Shown one piece after another: positions 45,625-55,033 of a DNA stretch of 64,000 bases (positions are counted from its first letter, which is position 1; each line of letters starts with the position of its first letter). The position numbers were made by a program, and so were the translations under genes. The notes under the pieces are model-generated. The model was not told the DNA's origin. It did not search any database and saw nothing but the letters and a program-made list of their open reading frames with translations. The stretch spans positions 62,001-126,000 of the forward strand of contig NZ_NWSQ01000006.1 of the NCBI RefSeq assembly GCF_002531725.1. The letters run 5' to 3'. Source of the stretch: Rhizobium sp. L43 (GTDB taxonomy: Bacteria; Pseudomonadota; Alphaproteobacteria; Rhizobiales; Rhizobiaceae).

Positions 45625-46718
45625 CAGGCGGCTGCCTCGCAGGCCTTGAAGGAGGCTTCGAGTTTGTCGCGGTCGAGATCGCGGCCGATGAAGACGAGAC
45701 GGCTTTCATGCTTCTCGCCTTCCTTCCACGGCCGCTGGTGATCGCCCTCGATGATCATGTGAACGCCTTGGACGACGTAACGCTCGGGATCGTCCTTGAA
45801 GGCGATGATGCCCTTGAGACGGAGAATATTCGGCCCCTGTGTCTGGGTGACCTTCTGGATCCAGGGGAAGAAGCGCTCCGGATTCATCTGGCCGCCGCGC
45901 AGCGACACCGACTGCACCGTCACATCGTGGATCGCCGACATTGCGCCGTGGGCGCCATGGTGGTGATCATGATGATGGTCATGACCGTGATGATCGTGAT
46001 CATGATGGTGGTGGTCGTGATCGCAATCGGGGCCGCAGACATGATCGTCATGGCCGTGCTCGAGGAAATGCGGATCGTTTTCCAGCGCGCGCTCGAGGTT
46101 GAAGGCGCCCTGGTCGAGCACGCGGGCGAGGTCGACACCGGAGCGGCTGGTTTTGTAGACGCGGGCGGCCGGGTTGATGGCGCGGACGATGTCGTCGATC
46201 ACATCAAGTTCTTCGGGGGTGACGAGGTCGCTTTTGTTGATGACGACGACGTCGGCGAAGGCAATCTGGTCCTCGGCTTCGCGGCTATCCTTCAGCCGCA
46301 GCGGCAGGTGCTTGGCGTCGACGAGCGCGATGACGGCGTCGAGTTCGGTCTTGGCACGCACGTCGTCATCCATGAAGAAGGTCTGGGCGACCGGCACCGG
46401 ATCGGCGAGGCCCGTCGTTTCGACGATGATGCCGTCGAAGCGGCCGGGGCGGCGCATCAGGCCTTCGACGACGCGGATCAGGTCGCCGCGCACCGTGCAA
46501 CAGACGCAGCCATTGTTCATCTCGTAGATTTCTTCGTCCGACTCGACGATCAGGTCGTTGTCGATGCCGATTTCGCCGAACTCATTGACGATGACCGCAT
46601 ATTTCTTGCCGTGATTTTCGGAAAGGATGCGGTTGAGCAAGGTCGTCTTGCCGGCACCGAGGTAACCGGTGAGCACGGTAACGGGAATAGGCTTCTGGGT
46701 GGAGATCGCGTCGGTCAT
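45624..46718 (-). CDS. COG0523-family zinc chaperone GTPase
   Basis: A 364-residue CobW/P47K-type GTPase. G1 loop [15 protein letters not shown], metal site [12 protein letters not shown] (Cys-x-Cys-Cys), NKSD guanine-specificity motif [10 protein letters not shown] His/Asp-rich stretch (residues ~220-250, [16 protein letters not shown]) precedes the CobW C-terminal domain (~265-355). These proteins insert or distribute zinc during zinc starvation. ATG follows AGAGG. A Zur-box-like palindrome lies ~105 bp upstream. Operon with the WD40 and GNAT genes. A cobalt role is possible by family, but zinc fits the context better. Confidence 0.93.
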   Translation of the reverse strand: MTDAISTQKPIPVTVLTGYLGAGKTTLLNRILSENHGKKYAVIVNEFGEIGIDNDLIVESDEEIYEMNNGCVCCTVRGDLIRVVEGLMRRPGRFDGIIVETTGLADPVPVAQTFFMDDDVRAKTELDAVIALVDAKHLPLRLKDSREAEDQIAFADVVVINKSDLVTPEELDVIDDIVRAINPAARVYKTSRSGVDLARVLDQGAFNLERALENDPHFLEHGHDDHVCGPDCDHDHHHHDHDHHGHDHHHDHHHGAHGAMSAIHDVTVQSVSLRGGQMNPERFFPWIQKVTQTQGPNILRLKGIIAFKDDPERYVVQGVHMIIEGDHQRPWKEGEKHESRLVFIGRDLDRDKLEASFKACEAAA

Positions 46719-46822
46719 GAGAACCTCTAGGATTAGGCGTGCGGCCGAGCGGCTTGGGATCGGCTGCTTGAACGGTTGGTCTCATATAATGGCTTGAGCG
46801 TGGCAGTTCAAAGGGTTTTATA

Positions 46823-46839
46823 ATGTTATAAGATCACAT
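46823..46839. promoter_or_regulatory. Candidate Zur box
   Basis: ATGTTAT-AAG-ATCACAT matches the alphaproteobacterial Zur-type palindrome (ATGTTAT ... ATAACAT) with one mismatch in 14 arm positions. It is upstream of the COG0523 zinc-chaperone operon. Assignment is by memory of the consensus. Confidence 0.55.
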
Positions 46840-46864
46840 CGTCTGGCCGGTACAGATTCCATCT

Positions 46865-47653
46865 TCAGCGGAGCTGCGTGACGTCGAAGGCATCGACATC
46901 TTCCAGCAATTCGACCAGCCCCCTCACCGCATGCGCAATCAGCGCCTCACCCTTTTCAGCCGTCGCAGCCGCGGCGTTGCCTGCTGCGCCGGTGGTATTG
47001 AGATCCGACATCTTCCAGCCGAAGGCATGCGGCCCGTAGGCGCGCAGATGTTTGAAGCGCTCGGAAAATTCCGTCTGCCGCGAGGGAAAATCCGCCGCCT
47101 TCGCCATATCGACCTTATCGGGATGAAGCGCCAGCATCACCGAGGTCTCGATATCGCCGCCATGGATGCCGATCGCCTTCTCCTCAGGGGTGATCACGCC
47201 ATCCGGCAGGCCGAAGCGGGTCCAGCTCGTTGCCACCGCCAGCATGGCAAAGCGGACCCGCGCCTCGGTGGCGACGATCGTCATGACGGGCGAATTGCCG
47301 CCATGGGCATTCAGCATCACGAATTTGCGGATGCCCTGCTTCGCCAGGTCTTCGGCGATGCCGAGCCAGCGGGTGACCGCTTCGTCGAAATCAAGCGTCT
47401 TCGTTCCTTCAACATCCATATGCTCTATGGAGTAGCCGACGGATTCGGCGGGCAGGAAGGTGACCGGCAGGCCGGCGGGCAAGGCCATCTGCAATCGTCC
47501 GGCGATGCCTTCGGCAATCAGCGTGTCGGTATCGAAGGGCAGGTGAGGGCCGTGCTGTTCATGGGCGCCGAGCGGCAGCACGGCGATCAGCCGCCCTCCA
47601 TCGGGAGCAAAGGCCGGGTTGCTGTCCTCGAAGCGCGGCGAAGGCGTCATCAT
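46865..47653 (-). CDS. Creatininase-family amidohydrolase
   Basis: A 262-residue member of the creatininase/MftE superfamily. Metal-binding motifs: LPLGAHEQHGPHLPFDTDT, NAHGGNSPV and GIHGGDIETSVML, giving the expected Glu/His/Asp ligands of a binuclear site. Family members hydrolyse creatinine, formylated pyrimidine intermediates or modified peptides; the substrate here is unknown. ATG at 47653 or 47650. Monocistronic, between the zinc operon and a MarR gene in divergent orientation. Confidence 0.88.
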   Translation of the reverse strand: MMTPSPRFEDSNPAFAPDGGRLIAVLPLGAHEQHGPHLPFDTDTLIAEGIAGRLQMALPAGLPVTFLPAESVGYSIEHMDVEGTKTLDFDEAVTRWLGIAEDLAKQGIRKFVMLNAHGGNSPVMTIVATEARVRFAMLAVATSWTRFGLPDGVITPEEKAIGIHGGDIETSVMLALHPDKVDMAKAADFPSRQTEFSERFKHLRAYGPHAFGWKMSDLNTTGAAGNAAAATAEKGEALIAHAVRGLVELLEDVDAFDVTQLR

Positions 47654-47732
47654 CCGGTCGTAGCCTCTTGTTTATGACGAGATCCTGGGCAATGTCATAT
47701 CGCAGCGGCGCCGGGGCTTAAAGATCAAAGGG

Positions 47733-48251
47733 ATGGCTATGGGAAAGAAGCATAAGGACGGCAAAAAGAACAAGTCCAAGAAGAAGGACCAGACCGAGTA
47801 TACGCTCGTCGACCTCTCTCCGGCGCTGACCCAGGCGGCTCGTTCCATGCGTACGGTGCTGTCGCGCAACCTTCTCGAAAGCGGCCTCTATGCCGGCCAG
47901 GACGGCGTCATTCTCTCGCTCGCCGAAAGCGACGGCATGACGGCCGGCGGCCTTGCCCAGAAGCTCGGCGTCAAGGCGCCGACGATGACGCGCACGATCG
48001 GCCGCATGGAGGCGCAGGGTTTCCTCGAGCGCAAGCCCGATGCCGAGGATGCGCGCCTCACCAAGGTCTATCTCACCGAACTCGGCCGCGGCAGCGTGCA
48101 GGCGATCGAGATGGCGGCGTCTGCCTGCGACAGGCTGGCGACGCTGGAATTCTCCGACAAGGAAATCCGCAATCTCGTCCGGCTGCTGAAAGCGATCGAC
48201 GGCAATCTGCAGGCCGAGGCCCTTCACATCGAAGAACCGGACGAAGACTGA
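47733..48251 (+). CDS. MarR-family regulator with Lys-rich N-terminus
   Basis: A 172-residue winged-HTH regulator. After an unusual lysine-rich tail (MAMGKKHKDGKKNKSKKKDQ) comes the MarR core: LAESDGMTAGGLAQKLGVKA, PTMTRTIGRMEAQGFLERKP and wing DAEDARLTKVYLTELG. The basic tail could strengthen DNA contact. Divergent from the creatininase-family gene by ~80 bp, so it may control it (inference). Confidence 0.88.
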   Translation: MAMGKKHKDGKKNKSKKKDQTEYTLVDLSPALTQAARSMRTVLSRNLLESGLYAGQDGVILSLAESDGMTAGGLAQKLGVKAPTMTRTIGRMEAQGFLERKPDAEDARLTKVYLTELGRGSVQAIEMAASACDRLATLEFSDKEIRNLVRLLKAIDGNLQAEALHIEEPDED

Positions 48252-48291
48252 AATTTCCCTGAAAGACGAATTGCCTCCGCCGATTAAATCT

Positions 48292-48301
48292 TTTAATTAA
48301 A
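48292..48301. promoter_or_regulatory. AT-rich palindrome before LacI gene
   Basis: TTTAATTAAA is the centre of an AT-rich stretch in otherwise GC-rich DNA, 68 bp before the LacI start. It may be the promoter or a LacI-type operator; weak evidence. Confidence 0.3.
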
Positions 48302-48369
48302 CATTTTAAGGGCCGCGCCGGTTTTCCGGCGGGGTCTCGCTGTCTTGCGTGCTGCCTGGAGGAGGACAC

Positions 48370-49392
48370 GTGGTCCAGAAGATCAAGCTTTCGACGATTG
48401 CCGAAACGCTCGGCATTTCAACGGCGACCGTATCGCTTGCCTTACGCGACAGCCCGCTCGTCGCCGGCAATACGCGGGAGAAGATCAAGGAACAGGCGCG
48501 CGCGCTCGGCTATATCTACAATCGCCGCGCCGCCAGTCTTCGCACCTCGCGCTCCGGCATCATCGGCGTCGTCGTGCACGACATCATGAACCCCTTCTAC
48601 GGGGAGATCCTGAAGGCGATCGAAAGCGAGCTCGATCGCAGCCGCCACACCTTCATTCTTTCCAATCACTACGACAATGTCGAAAAGCAGCGCACCTTTA
48701 TCGAGACGCTGCTGCAGCTCGGCGGTGACGGCGTCATCATGTCGCCGGCGATCGGCACGCCGCCGGAAGATGTGCAGCTAGCGGAAGAAAACGGCATGCC
48801 GGCGATCCTGGTCGCCCGCTCGATGGAAGGGCAGGACCTGCCGACCTATCGCGGCGACGACAGCTACGGCATCTCGCTTGCCACCAACCACCTGATCGGC
48901 CTCGGCCACCGCTCGATCGCCATGATCGGCGGCACGGACCAGACCTCCACCGGTCGTGACCGCTACCAGGGTTATGTCAATGCGCTGCGCAAGGCCGGGA
49001 TCGAGGTCGATCCGAACCTGCGCATTCCCGGCCCGCGCTCGAAACAGGGCGGCTTCGAGGCCGCCGTGCATTTCCTGTCGCTGCCGCAGAAGCCGACGGC
49101 CGCCGTCTGCTGGAACGATCTCGTGGCGATCGGGCTGATGAACGGCATTGCCCGCGCCGGCCTGATGCCGGGACGCGACATTTCCGTCACCGGTTATGAC
49201 GATCTCGAGGAGGCCTCGATTGCCACGCCGGCGCTGACGACTGTCTGGAACGGCCAGGCCGAGGTCGGGCGCCTGGCGGCCCGGGCGCTGCTCGATCGCC
49301 TTGCCGGCAGCCACGAGCCTGACGGCATGCATCTGATCAAACCGGAAATGCGCATTCGCCAGTCCACCAGTCCCCATCGGCCCCGCGCCTGA
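48370..49392 (+). CDS. LacI-family regulator
   Basis: A 340-residue LacI/GalR regulator: HTH KIKLSTIAETLGISTATVSL with hinge YNRRAASLRTSRSGIIGVVV and a sugar-binding domain (GDDSYGISLATNHLIGLGHR, VTGYDDLEEASIATPALTTV). The start is GTG at 48370 with GGAGGAGGA 3-8 bases before it. It lies 28 bp before a 2-hydroxyacid dehydrogenase gene in the same direction, so the pair is probably an operon. Ligand unknown. Confidence 0.9.
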   Translation: MVQKIKLSTIAETLGISTATVSLALRDSPLVAGNTREKIKEQARALGYIYNRRAASLRTSRSGIIGVVVHDIMNPFYGEILKAIESELDRSRHTFILSNHYDNVEKQRTFIETLLQLGGDGVIMSPAIGTPPEDVQLAEENGMPAILVARSMEGQDLPTYRGDDSYGISLATNHLIGLGHRSIAMIGGTDQTSTGRDRYQGYVNALRKAGIEVDPNLRIPGPRSKQGGFEAAVHFLSLPQKPTAAVCWNDLVAIGLMNGIARAGLMPGRDISVTGYDDLEEASIATPALTTVWNGQAEVGRLAARALLDRLAGSHEPDGMHLIKPEMRIRQSTSPHRPRA

Positions 49393-49420
49393 ACCAGACC
49401 GCCACCCAAGAGGAAAAACC

Positions 49421-50377
49421 GTGTCCCGCATCGCCATTCTCGTTCCCGGGAAGATACACGATCGTGTTCTCGATAGCCTGAAGGATCGTTTTGAGATTGT
49501 CGCCGTTCCGCGCGCGGAAAGGCTTGCGCTCGACCGTGAGACCGCCGCCCGCATCCGCGGCGTTGCCGTTTCCGGCGCCTTTCCCGGTGCCTGGATGGAT
49601 CAACTGCCTGGAGTCGAGGTGATCGCCAGCTTCGGCGTCGGATATGACGGTATGGATGTGAAACGTGCCGCCGAAAAGGGCATCGTCGTCACCAACACGC
49701 CGGATGTGCTGAACGACGAGGTCGCCGATACGGCGATCGGCCTGCTCCTGAATACCATCCGCGAACTGCCGCGGGCCGAAGCCTGGCTGCGCGCCGGCAA
49801 CTGGAAGCCGGGCACGGCCTATCCGCTGTCGCGCTTCTCGCTCAAGGGCCGTCATGTCGGGCTTTACGGCCTTGGCCGTATCGGGCTCGAAATCGCCAAG
49901 CGGCTGGAGCCGTTCAAGGTGAAGATCAGCTATCACACCCGTTCGCGCCATGCCGATGCGCCCTATGATTATCACCCGACGCTGAGGGGGCTGGCGGAGG
50001 CGGTGGATACGCTAATCGCCATCGTTCCGAAGACGCCGCAGACGCATAAGACCATCGATGCCGATATTCTGGCCGCACTCGGCCCAAACGGCATTCTCGT
50101 CAATGTCGGCCGCGGCTGGACCGTGGACGAAGAGGCGCTGAGTGCCGCCCTTGCCTCCGGCGCGCTGGGGGCAGCCGGCCTGGACGTTTTCTATGACGAG
50201 CCGACCGTGCCGGCGGATCTGCTCGCGCCTCAGAATGCCGTGCTGCTGCCGCACGTCGCCTCCGCGTCGGTGCCGACGCGCAACGCGATGGCGGATCTCG
50301 TCGCCGACAATCTCATCGCCTGGTTCGAGAAGGGGTCGGCGCTGACGCCGGTGCCCGAGACGCCGCAAAGGGGCTAG
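49421..50377 (+). CDS. D-isomer-specific 2-hydroxyacid dehydrogenase (hydroxypyruvate/glyoxylate reductase-like)
   Basis: A 318-residue NAD(P)-dependent dehydrogenase. NAD-binding loop VGLYGLGRIGLEIAKRL; catalytic Arg in VNVGRGWTVDE, Glu in DVFYDEPTVP and His in LLPHVASAS. Members reduce hydroxypyruvate, glyoxylate or keto-gluconate. The start is GTG with AGAGGA upstream. Preceded by its likely LacI regulator, which suggests a sugar-acid pathway. Exact substrate unknown. Confidence 0.93.
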   Translation: MSRIAILVPGKIHDRVLDSLKDRFEIVAVPRAERLALDRETAARIRGVAVSGAFPGAWMDQLPGVEVIASFGVGYDGMDVKRAAEKGIVVTNTPDVLNDEVADTAIGLLLNTIRELPRAEAWLRAGNWKPGTAYPLSRFSLKGRHVGLYGLGRIGLEIAKRLEPFKVKISYHTRSRHADAPYDYHPTLRGLAEAVDTLIAIVPKTPQTHKTIDADILAALGPNGILVNVGRGWTVDEEALSAALASGALGAAGLDVFYDEPTVPADLLAPQNAVLLPHVASASVPTRNAMADLVADNLIAWFEKGSALTPVPETPQRG

Positions 50378-50399
50378 CCTGCGTTCTGCGCCTGTGCCG

Positions 50400-51179
50400 T
50401 CAGGCGATCGCCTGCACCGGGATGACCGGCTGCTTGCCGGCGGCATGGGAGCGGACGGCGTCGCCGAAAGCGGCAAACAGCTTGTTCGACGGCTTGTCGG
50501 TTTCGGCCCAATATTCCGGATGCCATTGCACGCCGACGGCGAAGGCCTTGGCGTCGATGACGGAGACGGCTTCCACCGTGCCGTCTTCGGCGATCGCTTC
50601 CACTTGCAGGCGCGGCGCGGTCCTGGCGATTGCCTGGCGATGCAGAGAGTTCACACGGACCTCGCCCGGGCCGAGAATGCCCGCGATGCAGGATCCCTCC
50701 TTGACGTGGACGCTCTGGCGAATGGCGTACATGCCGTCCCGGTCGACGCCTTCCGGCCGGCGGTGGTCCCAGATGCCGGGCTGCTCCTGGATCTCGCTTG
50801 CCAGCGAGCCGCCGAGCGCGACGTTCAGCTCCTGGATGCCGCGGCAGATGGCGAGCAGCGGGATGGCGCGGTCGATGGCGCGGCGGATGAGCGGCAGGCT
50901 GGTGGCGTCACGGGCGGGGTCGAAGGGGCCGTCCTTGTCATTGACCTCGGCGCCGTAGAGGGAGGGATGCACATTGCTGGCCGAGCCGGAAACCAAGAGG
51001 CCGTCGACACGGTCGAGGATCGCGTCGGTGTCGTAACCCTCTTCGAAGGCCGGAATGATGAAGGCCATGACGCCGGCCGCGTTCAATGCGGCGCTGAGAT
51101 ATTGATGCTGCACGGCATGCCAGGTCGCGCCGTCGAAGCTGCGGATATCGGCAGGAATGGCAACGATTGGTTTCGTCAT
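50400..51179 (-). CDS. Class I glutamine amidotransferase, PuuD-like (peptidase C26)
   Basis: A 259-residue gamma-glutamyl hydrolase-like enzyme. Nucleophile Cys in LLAICRGIQELNVALGG, and His/Glu of the triad in VGVQWHPEYWAE. PuuD-type enzymes release GABA from gamma-glutamyl-GABA in putrescine breakdown; others act on related gamma-glutamyl amides. ATG at 51179 gives the conserved MTKPIVAIPADIR start. It is convergent with the dehydrogenase gene (22 bp). No other puu genes adjoin. Confidence 0.9.
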   Translation of the reverse strand: MTKPIVAIPADIRSFDGATWHAVQHQYLSAALNAAGVMAFIIPAFEEGYDTDAILDRVDGLLVSGSASNVHPSLYGAEVNDKDGPFDPARDATSLPLIRRAIDRAIPLLAICRGIQELNVALGGSLASEIQEQPGIWDHRRPEGVDRDGMYAIRQSVHVKEGSCIAGILGPGEVRVNSLHRQAIARTAPRLQVEAIAEDGTVEAVSVIDAKAFAVGVQWHPEYWAETDKPSNKLFAAFGDAVRSHAAGKQPVIPVQAIA

Positions 51180-51433
51180 ATCAGCCCCGGTCAAATCTTT
51201 ATGCTTGTCGTTTCTGCCGCCAGAACGGTGGTCAAGTCAACGCTTGGCTGTATCAGGCGGCCAAATTGCGGCGGAAATGGCGCCGGGGCTGCCATGCTTG
51301 CTGCTAAGCCGCTGATTTTGATGGGCACGTTCGCATTGTCTTATTGTCGTCTTGATGCCAAAGGCTAATAGACTAAAGCTTGAATCGCGGCCTTTGCCAT
51401 GCTTAGGTTTGCCCTTGCTGCGGGTAGGGGTGA

Positions 51434-52579
<1,146 letters not shown>

Positions 52580-52611
52580 GCTTTCGCCGACGCTTGATTT
52601 CAACCGATGTC

Positions 52612-52643
52612 AAAACCCCCGGATCTTCGGTCCGGGGGTTTTT
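52612..52643. terminator. Bidirectional terminator between TRAP genes
   Basis: AAAACCCCCGGA ... TCCGGGGGTTTT around a TCTTCGG loop, with T-runs on both strands. It separates convergent transcripts. Confidence 0.92.
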
Positions 52644-52653
52644 CGTTTCCACG

Positions 52654-54150
52654 CTATTTGGCGGGCGCCGGCGGTGCGCCGGGCAGGCCATTCAGCGGCG
52701 GCAAGGTCAGACCGGGAATCTGCGGTGAGTCGTTGTTGCCACCGCCCAGCGGCGGCAGGCCGAGCTGACCGCCACCGAAGGCGGGGATTTCGATCTTGAT
52801 CGAGTTCGGGTCGACCTTCGGGCCGTGATCCAGCCAATAGGTCACCGATTGCGGCCAGAAGATCACGATCGCCACCAGGATCAGCTGCATGCCGACCCAG
52901 GGGAGCGCGCCCATGTAGATATCGGAGGTCTTGACGTCCTTGCCGGCGATCGAACGCAGGTAGAACAACGCGAAGCCGAAGGGCGGGTGCATGAAGCTCG
53001 TCTGCATGTTGACGCAGATCAGCACGCCGAACCAGATCAGGTCGATGCCGAGACTGGACGCGACGGGGGCGAGCATCGGGATGACGATGAAGGCGATCTC
53101 GAAGAAATCGAGGAAGAAGGCGAGCACGAAGATGAAGATGTTGACGAAGATCAGGAAACCGACCGGGCCGCCGGGTATGCCCGACAGCATGTGCTCGATC
53201 CAGCGCGAGCCGTCCATGCCCTGGAAGACCAGGCTGAAACAGGTGGAGCCGATCAGGATCATCACCACCATCGAGGTGATGTGCGTGGTCGATGTCATCG
53301 CTTCACGGATCAGCGGCCAGGTGAGGCGGCGATTCATGGCGGCGAGCAGCATGGCGCCGACCACGCCGAGCGCGCCTGCTTCGGTCGGCGTCGCAAGCCC
53401 CATGAAGATCGTGCCGAGCACCAGGAAGATCAGCACGATCGAAGGCACCATGCCCATCAGCACCTTGACGAGCAGCGCCCAGTTGAAGTCGCCGCGCACC
53501 TCCTTCGGCAGCGGCGGCATCGATTTCGGCCGGATGATCGACATCACCAGGATGAAGAGGATGAAGATCGTCACCTGCAGGATCGAGGGGCCGATCGCGC
53601 CGAGATACATGTCGCCCACCGACCGGCCGAGCTGGTCGGCGAGAACGACGAGGACGAGCGAGGGCGGGATCACCTGGGTGATGGTGCCCGAGGCGGCGAT
53701 AACGCCGGTGGCAAGCCGCGGACTGTAGCCGTAACGCAGCATGATCGGCAGCGAGATCACCCCCATGGTGATGACGGAGGCGGCCACCGTGCCGGTGATT
53801 GCGCCGAGCACCGCGCCGACGAGGATGACGGCATAGGCGAGACCGCCGGATATGCCGCCGAAGAGCTTGCCGGTGCCTTCGAGCAGATCCTCGGCCAGCC
53901 CGCAGCGCTCCAGGATCGCACCCATGAAGGTGAAGAAGGGGATGGCGAGCAGGAGGTCGTTGGAGACGATACCGAAGAAACGCAGCGGCAGCGCCTGCAG
54001 CAGGGCTTCGTTGAAATGGCCGGTGACGATGCCGATAATGCCGAAGAACAAGCCGACGGCGGCCAGCGAAAAGGCGACCGGAAAGCCGTAGAGCATGAAG
54101 ATGACCATGCCCAGGAACATGGCCGGCGGAATGATGCCGAAATCAAACAA
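52654..54150 (-). CDS. TRAP transporter large permease (DctM-like)
   Basis: A 498-residue membrane protein with about 12 helices, longer than usual because of a Gly/Pro-rich tail (~40 residues, ...GGGQLGLPPLGGGNN...). Family segments: MLYGFPVAFSLAAVGLFFGI, IPFFTFMGAILERCGLAEDL, GGISGGLAYAVILVGAVLGA and MHPPFGFALFYLRSIAG. The start is TTG at 54150 with GGAGG 7 bases upstream. It follows the small permease gene by 21 bp. It couples Na+ or H+ flow to uptake of the ligand brought by the binding protein. Confidence 0.94.
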   Translation of the reverse strand: MFDFGIIPPAMFLGMVIFMLYGFPVAFSLAAVGLFFGIIGIVTGHFNEALLQALPLRFFGIVSNDLLLAIPFFTFMGAILERCGLAEDLLEGTGKLFGGISGGLAYAVILVGAVLGAITGTVAASVITMGVISLPIMLRYGYSPRLATGVIAASGTITQVIPPSLVLVVLADQLGRSVGDMYLGAIGPSILQVTIFILFILVMSIIRPKSMPPLPKEVRGDFNWALLVKVLMGMVPSIVLIFLVLGTIFMGLATPTEAGALGVVGAMLLAAMNRRLTWPLIREAMTSTTHITSMVVMILIGSTCFSLVFQGMDGSRWIEHMLSGIPGGPVGFLIFVNIFIFVLAFFLDFFEIAFIVIPMLAPVASSLGIDLIWFGVLICVNMQTSFMHPPFGFALFYLRSIAGKDVKTSDIYMGALPWVGMQLILVAIVIFWPQSVTYWLDHGPKVDPNSIKIEIPAFGGGQLGLPPLGGGNNDSPQIPGLTLPPLNGLPGAPPAPAK

Positions 54151-54171
54151 ATCCGTTCCTCCAGGCGCGCG

Positions 54172-54711
54172 TTACTGCAGCGGCTTTTCGTATTTTGTGT
54201 CGATGCTGATATGGCCGGTCACGGCTGCGATCCGCTTGATCAGTTCGGAAACGCCCTGAAGGGAAAGCAGCGCGAAACCGGCGACGAGGACCAGCTTGAC
54301 GGGCCAGCGGATCAGCCCACCGGCATTGCCCGATATTTCCCCCTGCCGATAGGAGAGCGCGAAGAAGGGCCAGGAGACCCAGGCGAGGAAGATGCAGACG
54401 GGGATGAGGAAGAGGATGAGGCCGAAGATGTCGATCCAGATCTTCGCCCGGTCGGAAACCGAGCCATAGATCAGGTCGACGCGGACATGCTCGTTATTGC
54501 GCAGCGCATGCGAGGCGCCGAGCAGCACGACGAAAGCGAAGAGATACCACTGGATCTCCAGCCAGCCGTTCGAACTGTAGTTGAAGGCATAGCGGACGAT
54601 GGCGTTTCCGGCGCTGATCAGACAGCAGAACAGGACCATATATTCGGAAATTTTGCCCATGAACTGGCTGATCCGGTCGATCAGCCGGCTTATTGCCAGA
54701 AGTACCGACAT
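54172..54711 (-). CDS. TRAP transporter small permease (DctQ-like)
   Basis: A 179-residue four-helix membrane protein. Typical segments: ISEYMVLFCCLISAGNAIVR, EIQWYLFAFVVLLGASHALR followed by NNEHVRVDLIYG, which is the family signature (HVRVD). ATG at 54711 follows GGGAGG; the upstream in-frame extension covers the promoter region. It forms an operon with the large permease gene. Confidence 0.92.
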   Translation of the reverse strand: MSVLLAISRLIDRISQFMGKISEYMVLFCCLISAGNAIVRYAFNYSSNGWLEIQWYLFAFVVLLGASHALRNNEHVRVDLIYGSVSDRAKIWIDIFGLILFLIPVCIFLAWVSWPFFALSYRQGEISGNAGGLIRWPVKLVLVAGFALLSLQGVSELIKRIAAVTGHISIDTKYEKPLQ

Positions 54712-55033
54712 TCGCCTCCCCTTGTTCTTGTCCTGCCGGTTTCCGGCAGTTTTCCCTCTTGCAATCGATGTAGACCACGGCCTTTGAAATTGGAAGGATA
54801 AATGCCTCGCCTTGGAGTATAGTCTTACCTGCGTGGGTCGGCTCATCCGACTGTCGAATATTCCAACAACCCAGGCGTGGATATTTCACTAATCTCGCCA
54901 GTAGGCTGCATTGACGCGTGTAAGCTGTGCAGTTCACCCTCTGGTTTTAGAAAATTTGCCCAAATGTTTGATTCCATTGAAATCAATTTTTAAAGGGTTG
55001 GGCTTAGAATCCCCGCGCACAGGGAAAGTGTGG
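54712..55033. other. Divergent promoter region dctQ / c-di-GMP gene
   Basis: 322 bp without a gene. It holds CTGCCGG-TTT-CCGGCAG (54733-54749), a hairpin in the dctQ leader, and TTGATT-N7-AATCAA (54968-54986), an inverted repeat about 50 bp before the gene to the right. No known operator recognised. Confidence 0.55.

Noticed and set aside
52825..54801. Open frame of ~650 codons on the plus strand
   Set aside because: Antisense to the TRAP permease genes; highly charged low-complexity product, no ribosome-binding site, no family.
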